A stretch of 64,000 nucleotides of DNA, from contig CAMYMC010000001.1 in NCBI GenBank assembly GCA_947259365.1, positions 1 to 64,000 of the forward strand, written 5' to 3'. The number at the start of each line of letters is the position of its first letter. Within the stretch, counting starts at the first letter, position 1. Position numbers and translations under genes: made by a program. The notes beneath the pieces are model-generated. The model was not told the DNA's origin. It was given only the letters and a program-made list of their open reading frames with translations, and ran no database searches. Positions 8,467 through 19,918 of this stretch are shown here, piece by piece. The stretch is from an uncultured Acidimicrobiaceae bacterium (GTDB taxonomy: Bacteria > Actinomycetota > Acidimicrobiia > Spongiisociales > UBA5794).

Positions 8467-8472
8467 TACGAT
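8467..8472 (+). promoter_or_regulatory. -10 element of xpt
   Basis: TACGAT, 7 nt before the GTG at 8480. This spacing fits a leaderless transcript and supports GTG 8480 over the in-frame ATG at 8471, which overlaps the -10 itself. Confidence 0.45.
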
Positions 8473-8479
8473 GCGGCGC

Positions 8480-9040
8480 GTGGATCTGAGGGAGGCGGTG
8501 AGGACGAGGGCCCGCATCGACGGCGACCTCGTCATGGTCGAGGAGTTCCTCAACCACCGCGTCGAGCCCGAACTCATGATGTCGTTGGGACGCGATCTCC
8601 GGCGGCTCCTCGCCGATCGGGCCCCGACGCTGCTCCTCACGGCGGAGGCCTCGGGGATCCCGGTGGCGCTCGCCGCATCGGTCGAGATGGCCATCCCGAT
8701 GGTGTACGCGAAGAAGTACCTGGGCCCGGGAACCCGGTACGCGTTCGCTCGCGAGGTGGCATCGCCGACGAAGGGCATCGAGTACCGCGTCGAGGTCTCC
8801 CGCCGCGTCCTCGAACCGGGAAGCCGGGTCGCCATCGTCGATGACTTCCTCTCCGGCGGCAGGACGGCCGAGGCGCTGGGCCTGATCGCCGAGGAGGCCG
8901 GTTGCGACGTCGTGGCGTGCGCGTTCGCGATCGAAAAGGTCTTCGCATCGGGTCGCGCCCGCCTCGAAGCGCACCGCTGGCCGGTGTTCGCCGTCGTCCG
9001 CGTCGGCTCGCTCCACAACGGCGCCATCGAGCTCATCTGA
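8480..9040 (+). CDS. xpt: Xanthine phosphoribosyltransferase-like protein
   Basis: 186 residues from GTG 8480. The PRPP-binding motif is VAIVDDFLSGGRTAEAL. The N-terminal block FLNHRVEPELM closely resembles the FLNHQIDPLLM region of Bacillus Xpt, and the distance from the start matches that family. Xpt salvages xanthine to XMP using PRPP. The ATG at 8471 is an alternative start adding three residues. Substrate assignment is by family resemblance; a related purine phosphoribosyltransferase is possible. Confidence 0.85.
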   Translation: MDLREAVRTRARIDGDLVMVEEFLNHRVEPELMMSLGRDLRRLLADRAPTLLLTAEASGIPVALAASVEMAIPMVYAKKYLGPGTRYAFAREVASPTKGIEYRVEVSRRVLEPGSRVAIVDDFLSGGRTAEALGLIAEEAGCDVVACAFAIEKVFASGRARLEAHRWPVFAVVRVGSLHNGAIELI

Positions 9041-9052
9041 TCGGCGACCGCG

Positions 9053-9511
9053 ATGCACCAGTCCGAGTTCGCCGCCAAGATCGATCGGGTCAAATCGGCC
9101 TACGACCTGTGTTTCGGATGCGGGCGGTCGAACCCGATCGGCCTCCAGCTCGACGGGTTCGAGCCCGTCGGCAACGATGCGGTCACCACCGTGTTCACAC
9201 CCCGCTCCGGCTATCGCGGCTTCGCCGGAGTGCTCCACGGCGGCATCATCGCCGCAGCCCTCGACGAGACCCTCGCCTGGGCCGCGATGCTCCTCGCCGA
9301 CGTCATGGTCCTCACCGCGAAGCTCGATCTCCGCTACCGGGCGCCGGCTCCCTCCGATCGAGAGTTGCGGGTCACCGGCAGGCTCGTCGAGCGTCGCGGC
9401 CGCCGACTCGTTCTCGAGGGCGAGGTGACGGCCGACGGTGCGATCCTCGCCGAGGCGAGCGGTCTGTTCCTCGTCTCGGGCGGGCTTCCCGGTTCGGATG
9501 GAGAACGCTGA
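9053..9511 (+). CDS. PaaI-type hotdog thioesterase
   Basis: 152 residues with the hotdog-fold thioesterase signature HGGIIAAALDE. A short N-terminal segment has CFGCGRSNPIGLQL, common in this subfamily. Such enzymes hydrolyse acyl-CoA thioesters; the acyl group is not predictable. It starts 12 nt after xpt, and its stop overlaps the next ATG (TGATG), so it is probably co-transcribed with both neighbours. Confidence 0.85.
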   Translation: MHQSEFAAKIDRVKSAYDLCFGCGRSNPIGLQLDGFEPVGNDAVTTVFTPRSGYRGFAGVLHGGIIAAALDETLAWAAMLLADVMVLTAKLDLRYRAPAPSDRELRVTGRLVERRGRRLVLEGEVTADGAILAEASGLFLVSGGLPGSDGER

Positions 9512-9906
9512 TGCACCCGTCTCGCATCGTCCTCGTCTCGGCGGCCGCGCTCGCGGCCGCTTCGCTGCTGTTCGACTTCCTCGTCTCCGAGCTCGGGGGT
9601 GACGTCATCGGCTGGAATGCCGGAGCCTGGCCGGCGGTCGTGCTCGTCTCGGTGGCGGCGATCGTGGTCGCAACCGGTGACAGGCGGGAGGGTCTCCCCG
9701 CGCCGGGCACTCTGCTCACCGTCGTCCTCACCGCAGCGGCGACGGTCTTCTCCATCGCCAAGGTCGTCGACGCGGCAGCTGCGGCCCGACTCGTCAGAGA
9801 CGTCTCCGGCGAGGCCTCTATCGGGGCGGGCGCCTGGATCCTCCTCGCCGCAACCGTCGCGGCACTCGGAGGAGCGATCGCGACGTCGAGCAGGCGGGTG
9901 GGATGA
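9511..9906 (+). CDS. Small membrane protein, unknown function
   Basis: 131 residues with four predicted membrane helices (about residues 6-24, 39-56, 68-86 and 104-124) and short loops. No recognised domain. The start ATG overlaps the thioesterase stop (TGATG), so it is translationally coupled. High third-position GC throughout supports it as a real gene. Confidence 0.7.
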   Translation: MHPSRIVLVSAAALAAASLLFDFLVSELGGDVIGWNAGAWPAVVLVSVAAIVVATGDRREGLPAPGTLLTVVLTAAATVFSIAKVVDAAAAARLVRDVSGEASIGAGAWILLAATVAALGGAIATSSRRVG

Positions 9907-9927
9907 GCCGGCGTGCCCGACGCTCGA

Positions 9928-10221
9928 TCAGGCCCGGTACCCGGCGTCGAGCTCTCTGCGGGATGAGCGCGCCTCCAGCCACCGGAGGAGGCGCACACAC
10001 CCTGCGATGAGGCCGAGGATGGCGAAGAGACCGACGAACATCATCGCAACGAACTCGAACCCGGCGAAGTACGAGGTCCGGCATCCCGAGAGTCCGTCCG
10101 CGCACAACCCCCACCCATCCCCACCGTCCCGGATGTCGAGGACGATGAGGAGCGGGACGGTGGCGACGCCGATCGCCGCCACGACGAGCAGCCCGATCAC
10201 GAGACGCAGGACGAGTCTCAC
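9928..10221 (-). CDS. Small two-helix membrane protein, unknown function
   Basis: 97 residues from GTG 10221. Two strong membrane helices flank a loop with two Cys (GLCADGLSGCRTSYF), which could form a disulfide outside the cell. The C-terminus is basic (RLLRWLEARSSRRELD). A longer frame to 10317 overlaps the next gene. GTG 10221 is chosen because the -10 element TAGTCT ends 8 nt before it. No family recognised. Confidence 0.65.
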   Translation of the reverse strand: MRLVLRLVIGLLVVAAIGVATVPLLIVLDIRDGGDGWGLCADGLSGCRTSYFAGFEFVAMMFVGLFAILGLIAGCVRLLRWLEARSSRRELDAGYRA

Positions 10222-10229
10222 CCGCAAAG

Positions 10230-10235
10230 AGACTA
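10230..10235 (-). promoter_or_regulatory. -10 element of the two-helix membrane protein gene
   Basis: TAGTCT on the minus strand, 8 nt before GTG 10221; leaderless arrangement. Confidence 0.4.
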
Positions 10236-10251
10236 CCGCTGCGTCCGCTGT

Positions 10252-10281
10252 TTGCAGCGCTTCCGCGAGCACTGCTACGGT
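10252..10281 (+). promoter_or_regulatory. Candidate promoter of the ThyX-like gene
   Basis: TTGCAG (10252-10257), an 18-nt spacer, then TACGGT (10276-10281). Predicted transcription start near 10288, leaving a leader of about 20 nt before ATG 10310. The leader has no clear Shine-Dalgarno. Confidence 0.4.
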
Positions 10282-10309
10282 GCGAACTACACACTCGTAA
10301 TTCACCCGT

Positions 10310-11971
10310 ATGGTCACCGAAGCCGCGCCCGCCCCCTCGCTCGCTTATCACGTCGAGCCGTTCACCGATGCGGAGCGACGCGTCCTCGAGCGCTTCTTCA
10401 CGAACACGGACCTGCCGGTCTTCGGCATCGTCAATCTCCCGGAGGTCGTCAAGGGCGCGCTGTTCGCCCGCTACTCCCGGTCGCCGAAGTCGGTGCGTCG
10501 GCTCTTCCTCGACGAGTTCTACGACCAGCCCGAGATCGGGATCGACGAGATCGCGTCGCGGATCGCCGCCGACGAGGCCTCGGTGCGGCTCCAGCGCGCC
10601 GAGGATCTCTACGAGCGGGTCTTCAACCAGTACGGAGACGACTCCGTCGCTCAGCTCGGCGGCGCCCACCTCGCCTGCGAGCAGGCCTCCAACATCCTCA
10701 CGAAGATCCTCGAATGGGGAAGGCTCGCTGCCTACCTGGAGCAGAGCACGCGCTACATGCTCTACGACGCCAAGCTGGGGGGGAGATACCGGTATCACAT
10801 CCCCTCGGAGCTGGTCGGCGGCCCGCTCGAGGGTGAATACACCGCGACGATGGACTCGCTGTTCGCGACCTACTCGTCGCTGATGGAGCGCATGCTGGCG
10901 TATTACGAGACGCTCCACCCCCGCGGCGACGGCGACTCGAAGTTCGTTTGGCGGTCGACGATCCGCGCCAAGGCGTGCGACGACCTGCGCGGGTTGCTGC
11001 CGGCGTCGACGATCTCGAACGTCGGCATCTTCGCCACCGGCCAGGCCTTCGAGATGATGTTGCTGCGGATGCGGGCGCACCCTCTCGCCGAAGCCAGGAT
11101 GTATGCAGACCTCATGCTCACCGAGCTTCGCAAGATCATCCCCGCCTTCCTTCGCAGGGTCGACGTCGCGGATCGCGGCGTCGCCTGGTCCGACTACCTG
11201 CGCCGGGTGGCCGCCGGCATGGGGGACGCCGCGGTCTCCGTCGCCGAACCACCCGAGCCGCGCGCCGAGGTCACCCTCGTCGAATGGGATGCCGACGCAG
11301 AGCTCAAGATCGCCGCCGCGTCCCTCTACGCATACTCCGATCTTCCCGACGACCGGCTCCTCGAACTCGTCCGCGCCATGCCCGCGGACGAGCGGGCCCG
11401 ACTCCTCCGGGCCTATGTCGGACAGCGCTCGAACCGGCGCCACAAGCCGGGCCGGGCGATGGAGCGGTCCGGCTACCGGTTCGACATCCTCTGCGACTAC
11501 GGGATCTTCCGCGACTTGCAGCGCCACCGCATGCTCACTCTCGAGTGGCAGCGCCTCTCCCCCGCTCACGGATACGTGATCCCGGAGGCCGTGGCTGACA
11601 TCGACGGCGCAGGGGTGTGGACGGACGCGATGGACCGCACGGCGGAGCTCCACGCCGCCATCGCCCGCCACCACGGAGCCGACGTGGCCCAGTACGTCGT
11701 GCCGTTCGCCTACAAGATCCGGTTCTTCTTCCAGCTCAGTGCCCGCGAGGCCTTCCACCTCCTCGAGTTGCGCACGTCGCCGGGTGGGCACCCGGACTAT
11801 CGCCGGGTGTGCCAGGAGATGCACCGGCTCATCCGTGACCAGGCCGGGCACAGGCTCGTCGCCGACGCGATGCGGTTCGTCGACTACGAGAGCTACGACC
11901 TCGCCCGCATCGAGTCGGAACGGCGGTCCGCGGCGAAACGAGCCGCGCTCGGCATCGCAGACCCGGACTGA
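10310..11971 (+). CDS. Double-length ThyX-like protein (tandem ThyX folds)
   Basis: 553 residues, more than twice the 220-250 of a normal flavin-dependent thymidylate synthase (ThyX). ThyX makes dTMP from dUMP with FAD, NADPH and methylene-folate; its signature is R-H-R-x2-S-x-N-E-x-S-x-R-Y. Both halves resemble it. In the first half the block WGRLAAYLEQSTRYMLYD keeps E-x-S-x-R-Y but lacks R-H-R. In the second half FRDLQRHRMLTLEWQRLSP keeps R-H-R but lacks N-E-x-S-x-R. The second half also has FAYKIRFFFQLSAREAFHLL and ELRTSPGGHP, matching the ThyX active-site strand and LR motif. ThyX sites form between subunits, so an internal pseudo-dimer is possible. Whether it makes dTMP is uncertain. No other thymidylate synthase is in the window. 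Confidence 0.8.
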   Translation: MVTEAAPAPSLAYHVEPFTDAERRVLERFFTNTDLPVFGIVNLPEVVKGALFARYSRSPKSVRRLFLDEFYDQPEIGIDEIASRIAADEASVRLQRAEDLYERVFNQYGDDSVAQLGGAHLACEQASNILTKILEWGRLAAYLEQSTRYMLYDAKLGGRYRYHIPSELVGGPLEGEYTATMDSLFATYSSLMERMLAYYETLHPRGDGDSKFVWRSTIRAKACDDLRGLLPASTISNVGIFATGQAFEMMLLRMRAHPLAEARMYADLMLTELRKIIPAFLRRVDVADRGVAWSDYLRRVAAGMGDAAVSVAEPPEPRAEVTLVEWDADAELKIAAASLYAYSDLPDDRLLELVRAMPADERARLLRAYVGQRSNRRHKPGRAMERSGYRFDILCDYGIFRDLQRHRMLTLEWQRLSPAHGYVIPEAVADIDGAGVWTDAMDRTAELHAAIARHHGADVAQYVVPFAYKIRFFFQLSAREAFHLLELRTSPGGHPDYRRVCQEMHRLIRDQAGHRLVADAMRFVDYESYDLARIESERRSAAKRAALGIADPD

Positions 11972-11994
11972 CTCCGCTGCTCGCCGGAGGAGCT

Positions 11995-12234
11995 TCAGTC
12001 GCCGAGCGGGATCCGCAACACGAGGTGACCCTCCTCGACCGCCCACGACGCCGAACCGACGAGGGAGTAATCGAGATAGTCCTTCTCGGCTTGGGAGATG
12101 AAGGCACGGCGCGCCTCCGCCTCCAACGGCGGAATGCCTCGTGTCTTGACGGCCTCCGCACGCCGCCGGAACCGCTCCAGGAACTCGTCGACGTCCAGCT
12201 GCGCCACCACATACTCCTCTCGTCTCAGCTCCAT
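11995..12234 (-). CDS. Small acidic/basic mixed-charge protein, unknown function
   Basis: 79 residues from ATG 12234, highly charged, no membrane segment; it ends WAVEEGHLVLRIPLGD. Third-position GC is high and it fills the gap between two plus-strand genes. The start is uncertain: a -10-like TAGTCT ends only 2 nt before the ATG, so the transcript would begin after it. Two GTG codons at 12210 and 12207, preceded by AGAGGAG, would then be better starts and give about 70 residues. No family recognised. Confidence 0.55.
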   Translation of the reverse strand: MELRREEYVVAQLDVDEFLERFRRRAEAVKTRGIPPLEAEARRAFISQAEKDYLDYSLVGSASWAVEEGHLVLRIPLGD

Positions 12235-12286
12235 CGAGACTAGAGCGGAACCCGCCGCCTCGGGCGTTGCGTGGCCGGGGCACCGG

Positions 12287-12292
12287 TAGCCT
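12287..12292 (+). promoter_or_regulatory. -10 element of the first ArsA-like gene
   Basis: TAGCCT, 6 nt before GTG 12299, with no Shine-Dalgarno in between; leaderless arrangement. Confidence 0.45.
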
Positions 12293-12298
12293 GGGCTG

Positions 12299-13153
12299 GT
12301 GCTCGAGCGAAAGCTGCTGCTCGTCTCAGGAAAGGGCGGCGTGGGCAAGTCGGCGGTCACCGCATCGCTCGCGCTGCGCGCCTCGCGAGGCGGGAAGAAG
12401 GTGCTCGCCATCGGCATGGTGGACGGATTCGGGTTGGCCGCCCACCTCGGCGCCGAGGAGTTCAAGCACGAGCCCCACGAGGTCCTCCCGGGCGTGTTCA
12501 CGTTCGCGGTCGACAGGTCACGCTCCCTCGACGAGTACCTCAAGATCCAGCTCCGCGTTCCCCGCTCCGTCCCGACGAGGCAATTCAGCAAGGCGGCCAA
12601 CGTCCTCGTCGACACCGCCCCCGGGATCCGCGAAATCATCTCGATGGGCAAGCCGATCTTCGAGGTGTGGAAGGCGACCTACGACATCGTCATCGTCGAT
12701 GCGCCCCCGCTCGGACAGCTCCTGAGCTACCTGCGCGCTCCCGCCACCATCGCCGATCTCGTCCCGGCAGGGGCGATCCGTCAGCAGGCCGAGGAGATGC
12801 GTCGCGCCCTCGCCGACCCCGCCACCGCCGGCCTCCTCCTCGTGACGACGCTCGAGGAGTTGCCCGTTCTCGAGACCGTCGAAGCACTCTCCGCCCTCGA
12901 GGCGGAGCGCCTCATCGACGGTGTCGGCATCGTCGCCAACAGGGTGCTGGCGCCGCTCGGCCTCGCCGCTGACCCCGCCGACGTCCCCGACGGCCCGCAT
13001 CGCGATGCCGCTCTCCTCCACGAGCATCTCCTTGACGAGCAGCGGCTATGGGCGTCCCGGCTCGGCGACCACGACACCCTGCCCTTCCTCTTCGGGCTCC
13101 TCACCCCCGGTGAGGTCGCAGCCCGACTGGCCGACGCCTGGGTGGAGACATGA
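12299..13153 (+). CDS. ArsA/GET3-like ATPase, first of a pair
   Basis: 284 residues from GTG. The deviant Walker A of the SIMIBI class is SGKGGVGKSAV at the N-terminus, and a Walker B-like segment is IVIVDAPPLGQLL. The family includes arsenical pump ATPases and Get3, but arsenic-binding cysteines are not evident, so arsenic transport should not be assumed. It overlaps the second ArsA-like gene by 4 nt (ATGA), implying a heteromeric pair. Mycobacteria carry a similar adjacent pair (Rv3679/Rv3680), also with nth in the neighbourhood, so this is probably the same conserved actinobacterial module. Confidence 0.88.
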   Translation: MLERKLLLVSGKGGVGKSAVTASLALRASRGGKKVLAIGMVDGFGLAAHLGAEEFKHEPHEVLPGVFTFAVDRSRSLDEYLKIQLRVPRSVPTRQFSKAANVLVDTAPGIREIISMGKPIFEVWKATYDIVIVDAPPLGQLLSYLRAPATIADLVPAGAIRQQAEEMRRALADPATAGLLLVTTLEELPVLETVEALSALEAERLIDGVGIVANRVLAPLGLAADPADVPDGPHRDAALLHEHLLDEQRLWASRLGDHDTLPFLFGLLTPGEVAARLADAWVET

Positions 13154-14199
13154 GACGCAGCCACGTCATCGTGGTGACCGGTGCCGGCGGTGTCGGCAAG
13201 ACGACGCTGTCCGCTGCGCTCGGCGTCGTCGCGGCCCGGGCCGGCAAGGAGGTCCTCGTCATCACCGTCGACCCGGCGCGGAGGCTCTCCGACGCACTCG
13301 GCATCCCCGGCATCGGCAACCGTCCGACCCCGGTTCCCGACGTCGAGGGGCTCTCGGCGGCGATGCTCGACGTCACCGCCTCCTGGGAGGCGATCACACG
13401 GCGTCACGCCCACCCGGACGTCGCCGACCGCCTCGACGCGAACCCGTTCTTTCGCACCATCGCCGACCGGTTCCCCGCCGCTCAGTCCTACGCAGCTGCC
13501 GAGCAGATGGCCGAGTTCGTCGAGACCGGCTACTGGGACCTCGTCGTCGTCGACACGCCGCCGTCGGCCGGTGGGCTCGACTTCTTCCTCGCGCCGCGAC
13601 GGATGCGCGATCTCATCGGTGGGCGCCTCCTCCGGTGGCTGACCGGGGCCAGGCTCCCCGCCCGCCGGACCCTGTACAGGATCACCGCCAAGCCCGTTCT
13701 ACGGGTGGCGGACGCGATCCTCGGAGGGCCGCTTCTCGAGGAGATCGCCGAGTTCTTGTTGGACGTGCGCACCCTGTACGACGGTCTCGCCGCTCGCGCC
13801 CGCTCGATCGAACGGCTCATGGTGCGGGCGGCAACCATCGTCGTCAGCACCGCAACGCCGGCCTCGCTGCGGGAAGCGAGGCGGTTCTACGAGGAGCTGA
13901 CCGACGTCGACGTCACCCCTCGCGGCGTCGTCTTCAACCGCGCCCTGCCCGTATCCTGGATCGACGCTGCGAACGCTCCACCTCCGGACGGCCGGGACGC
14001 CCTCGCCCTTCGGGACAACCTGCGCCGCTGGGGCGAGGAAGCCCAGCGCATGCACGAGGCTCGCCGCAAGTTCGCGGCACGACACCAGACCTCCATCGCC
14101 ACCATCCCCTGGCTCGAGAGCGCTCCGACGACGATCGAGGAACTGACGGCAATGGTCCGCGCCGCCGACGGGCTCGAGCTGGCAGGACTCACCGGCTAG
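13150..14199 (+). CDS. ArsA/GET3-like ATPase, second of a pair
   Basis: 349 residues. The P-loop is TGAGGVGKTTLSAALG, followed by VITVDPARRLSDALG, the A-loop region typical of ArsA/Get3. The switch region contains VVDTPPSAGGLDFFLAP. It is longer than its partner upstream and more typical of ArsA. ATG 13150 overlaps the partner stop. No transmembrane segment. Likely works with the first subunit as a soluble nucleotide-driven complex; the client is unknown. Confidence 0.9.
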   Translation: MRRSHVIVVTGAGGVGKTTLSAALGVVAARAGKEVLVITVDPARRLSDALGIPGIGNRPTPVPDVEGLSAAMLDVTASWEAITRRHAHPDVADRLDANPFFRTIADRFPAAQSYAAAEQMAEFVETGYWDLVVVDTPPSAGGLDFFLAPRRMRDLIGGRLLRWLTGARLPARRTLYRITAKPVLRVADAILGGPLLEEIAEFLLDVRTLYDGLAARARSIERLMVRAATIVVSTATPASLREARRFYEELTDVDVTPRGVVFNRALPVSWIDAANAPPPDGRDALALRDNLRRWGEEAQRMHEARRKFAARHQTSIATIPWLESAPTTIEELTAMVRAADGLELAGLTG

Positions 14200-14330
14200 C
14201 TCGCCTGGCCGCCGACGACGTTTTCCTCAGTCGCGGCTTCCCGGCGTCCGATACCGATCGGACGCCTCTGCGTTGGGAGGGCAGGTGTGTCCGGTGGACA
14301 GGGCGGCGCGCTGACAGCCGCACCAGATCG

Positions 14331-16241
14331 ATGATGAGGCTCGTGCGCCGCATCGGTGGGGATCGTGCCGTGCTCGGCTCGCTGGTGGTGCTCGTCCTGT
14401 TCGCAGTCGTCGCGGTCGCTGTCTCGACGAGGGCCACTGCGGTGAGAATCGTGGATGAGCGCTCCGTGGCGGCAGCACGGAGCCAGATCGAGACGAGCCT
14501 CGCCGTCACCACCCAGGCACTCCAGCTCGACGGCGGCAAAGCAAGCCCGGCCGAGCTCGCCGCCACGCTGCAAGCGCTTCGCGAGGCGCACAGATCTCTC
14601 CGTTACGGGGACCCGGCGGCGGGTCTGTCGGGTGTCGGCGGCACGGCACTCGCTCCGATGTTCTCCCAGGCCGAGAAATCCCTCACCGGTCTCGTTGCGG
14701 CGACCGGTCGCTTCCTCGAAGCTGGCGAGCCCGGAGGCGTGTCACCCATCGTCGACGCCGCAGCGGCGTACCGGTCGGACATGCAGCGGATCGCCGCGAC
14801 TCTCGCGGGGTCTGCGGCCTCCCACGCCGTCGTCGCCAGGCAGGTCGACCTGATCATGGTCGCTGCCGGATTCTCGATCGCGATCTTCCTGCTCATGCTC
14901 GCGGCCGGACGCCGCGCCACGACGACCCGCACCACGACCGGCGCCGGCCGCGTCGCCGAGCTCGACCAGCTCACCGGTCTCGTCAGGCGGGCCGCCCTGC
15001 GCGACCGGCTCATCGATGCCATGTACCGCCGCCCCGAGGCCGATACCTTCGTTGCCCTGCTGCTCGTCGGGGTGCGGACGGCGTCCCACACCCGGTCGAC
15101 CGAGATCACCGACGCCATCGTCCTCGAGACGGCGCGCCGGCTCCGGGTCACGGTCCGCAGCACCGACACCGTGGCGCGTACCGGTCGTCAGCAGTTCGCC
15201 GTGGTCATCGATCGCAGCCCTCGTGTGGAGGACGCCGGGCGGGTCGCCGCCAAACTCATCGAGGCGCTGTCCCAGCCGGTCGTCGTCGGGGGGGCCGCGC
15301 TCTCCGTGATCCCGGCCGTCGGCATCGCCCTGAGCCCCCTCGACGCCTCCAACGGCGACGACCTCCTCGAGCGGGCGGCGGTGGCCCAGCGCGTCGCCGA
15401 GGGGCGCAACACACCCGCCTACCGCTACTTCTCCCCCGAGCTTCGACCGATCGCAACGAGCCGGGGGCAGTTGACCGAGAGCCTTCGGGAGGCGCTCGTC
15501 GTCCCCGATCAGCTCTGGATCGCGTACCAACCGAAGATCAGGCTGCGTGACAGCGCCGTGATCGGGTTCGAGGCGCTGCTGCGGTGGGAGCACCCGACGC
15601 TCGGCCCACTCCGGCCCCAGGACTTCGTGCCGCTCGCTGAGGAGAGCGACCTCATCATCGAGCTGGGGAGTTGGGTCGTCGAGGAGGTGTGCCGGCAGCT
15701 CGCGACGTGGAGCCGGACCCGGCGGCGCGTCGTCCCGGTGTCGGTGAACGTCTCATCCCGCCAGTTCCGCAGCGGTGACCTCGACACCATTGTGTCCTCT
15801 GCGCTGTCCCGCCACGGCCTCGCCCCGGGCCTCATCGAGATCGAGCTCACAGAGGGCGTGCTCATCGACGACCACGAGCGGCCCCTCACCCACATGGAGG
15901 ACCTGCGCCGGCTCGGGGTGAGGATCTCGGTCGACGATTTCGGCACCGGCTACTCCTCGCTGAGCTACCTCAAGCGGTTCCCGATCGACACGCTGAAGAT
16001 CGACCGGTCCTTCATCAGCGAACTGCGGGAGGACAGCGAGGATGCCGCGATCTCGACCGCGATCATCGCCCTGGCGCACTCGCTCGAGCTCGACGTCATC
16101 GCGGAGGGCGTCGAGACCCGAGAGCAGCTCGACATCCTCATCGATCTCGGCTGCGACGCCGCCCAGGGCTACTACTTCTCGGCGCCGGTACCCGCCGCCG
16201 AGGCCGAGGACCTCTGGCAGCAGCGAGTCACCGTCGGCTGA
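14331..16241 (+). CDS. Membrane c-di-GMP phosphodiesterase with degenerate GGDEF and intact EAL
   Basis: 636 residues from ATG 14331 (ATG 14334 is equally possible). A membrane helix at about 14-32, an extracytoplasmic region of about 145 residues, and a second helix near 178-198 precede the cytoplasmic part. In the GGDEF domain the active-site loop reads RTGRQQFAVVID, so cyclase activity should be lost. The EAL domain retains FEALLRW, NVSSRQF, ELTEGVL, DDFGTGYSSLSYL, LKIDRSF and AEGVET, the set needed for metal-dependent cleavage of c-di-GMP. The degenerate GGDEF may bind GTP to control the EAL. A 131-nt gap separates it from the ArsA pair. Confidence 0.92.
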   Translation: MMRLVRRIGGDRAVLGSLVVLVLFAVVAVAVSTRATAVRIVDERSVAAARSQIETSLAVTTQALQLDGGKASPAELAATLQALREAHRSLRYGDPAAGLSGVGGTALAPMFSQAEKSLTGLVAATGRFLEAGEPGGVSPIVDAAAAYRSDMQRIAATLAGSAASHAVVARQVDLIMVAAGFSIAIFLLMLAAGRRATTTRTTTGAGRVAELDQLTGLVRRAALRDRLIDAMYRRPEADTFVALLLVGVRTASHTRSTEITDAIVLETARRLRVTVRSTDTVARTGRQQFAVVIDRSPRVEDAGRVAAKLIEALSQPVVVGGAALSVIPAVGIALSPLDASNGDDLLERAAVAQRVAEGRNTPAYRYFSPELRPIATSRGQLTESLREALVVPDQLWIAYQPKIRLRDSAVIGFEALLRWEHPTLGPLRPQDFVPLAEESDLIIELGSWVVEEVCRQLATWSRTRRRVVPVSVNVSSRQFRSGDLDTIVSSALSRHGLAPGLIEIELTEGVLIDDHERPLTHMEDLRRLGVRISVDDFGTGYSSLSYLKRFPIDTLKIDRSFISELREDSEDAAISTAIIALAHSLELDVIAEGVETREQLDILIDLGCDAAQGYYFSAPVPAAEAEDLWQQRVTVG

Positions 16242-16265
16242 GGCCGGACCACCGATCTCAGCACG

Positions 16266-19775
<3,510 letters not shown>

Positions 19776-19918
19776 CGTGCCTCCAGAACTACACGCATGT
19801 AAGCACGCGGTGCCGCCCCTCGCCACAGCGCGATTTCCGTTGGTGGGTGCCCTCGGGCGAGTCCGGCGGGCTCGCCGCCGCGGCGGGTACCATCGCGTTC
19901 CGTCGCGGGAGGTTGGTG

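Noticed and set aside
12299-14199. Arsenic resistance operon
   Set aside because: No arsB, arsC, arsR or arsD, and no obvious arsenic-binding Cys in the ATPases.
12921-14330. Long in-frame extension upstream of the EAL protein
   Set aside because: It lies across the ArsA pair in another frame and is basic low-complexity. The membrane helix and ATG-ATG at 14331 mark the real start.
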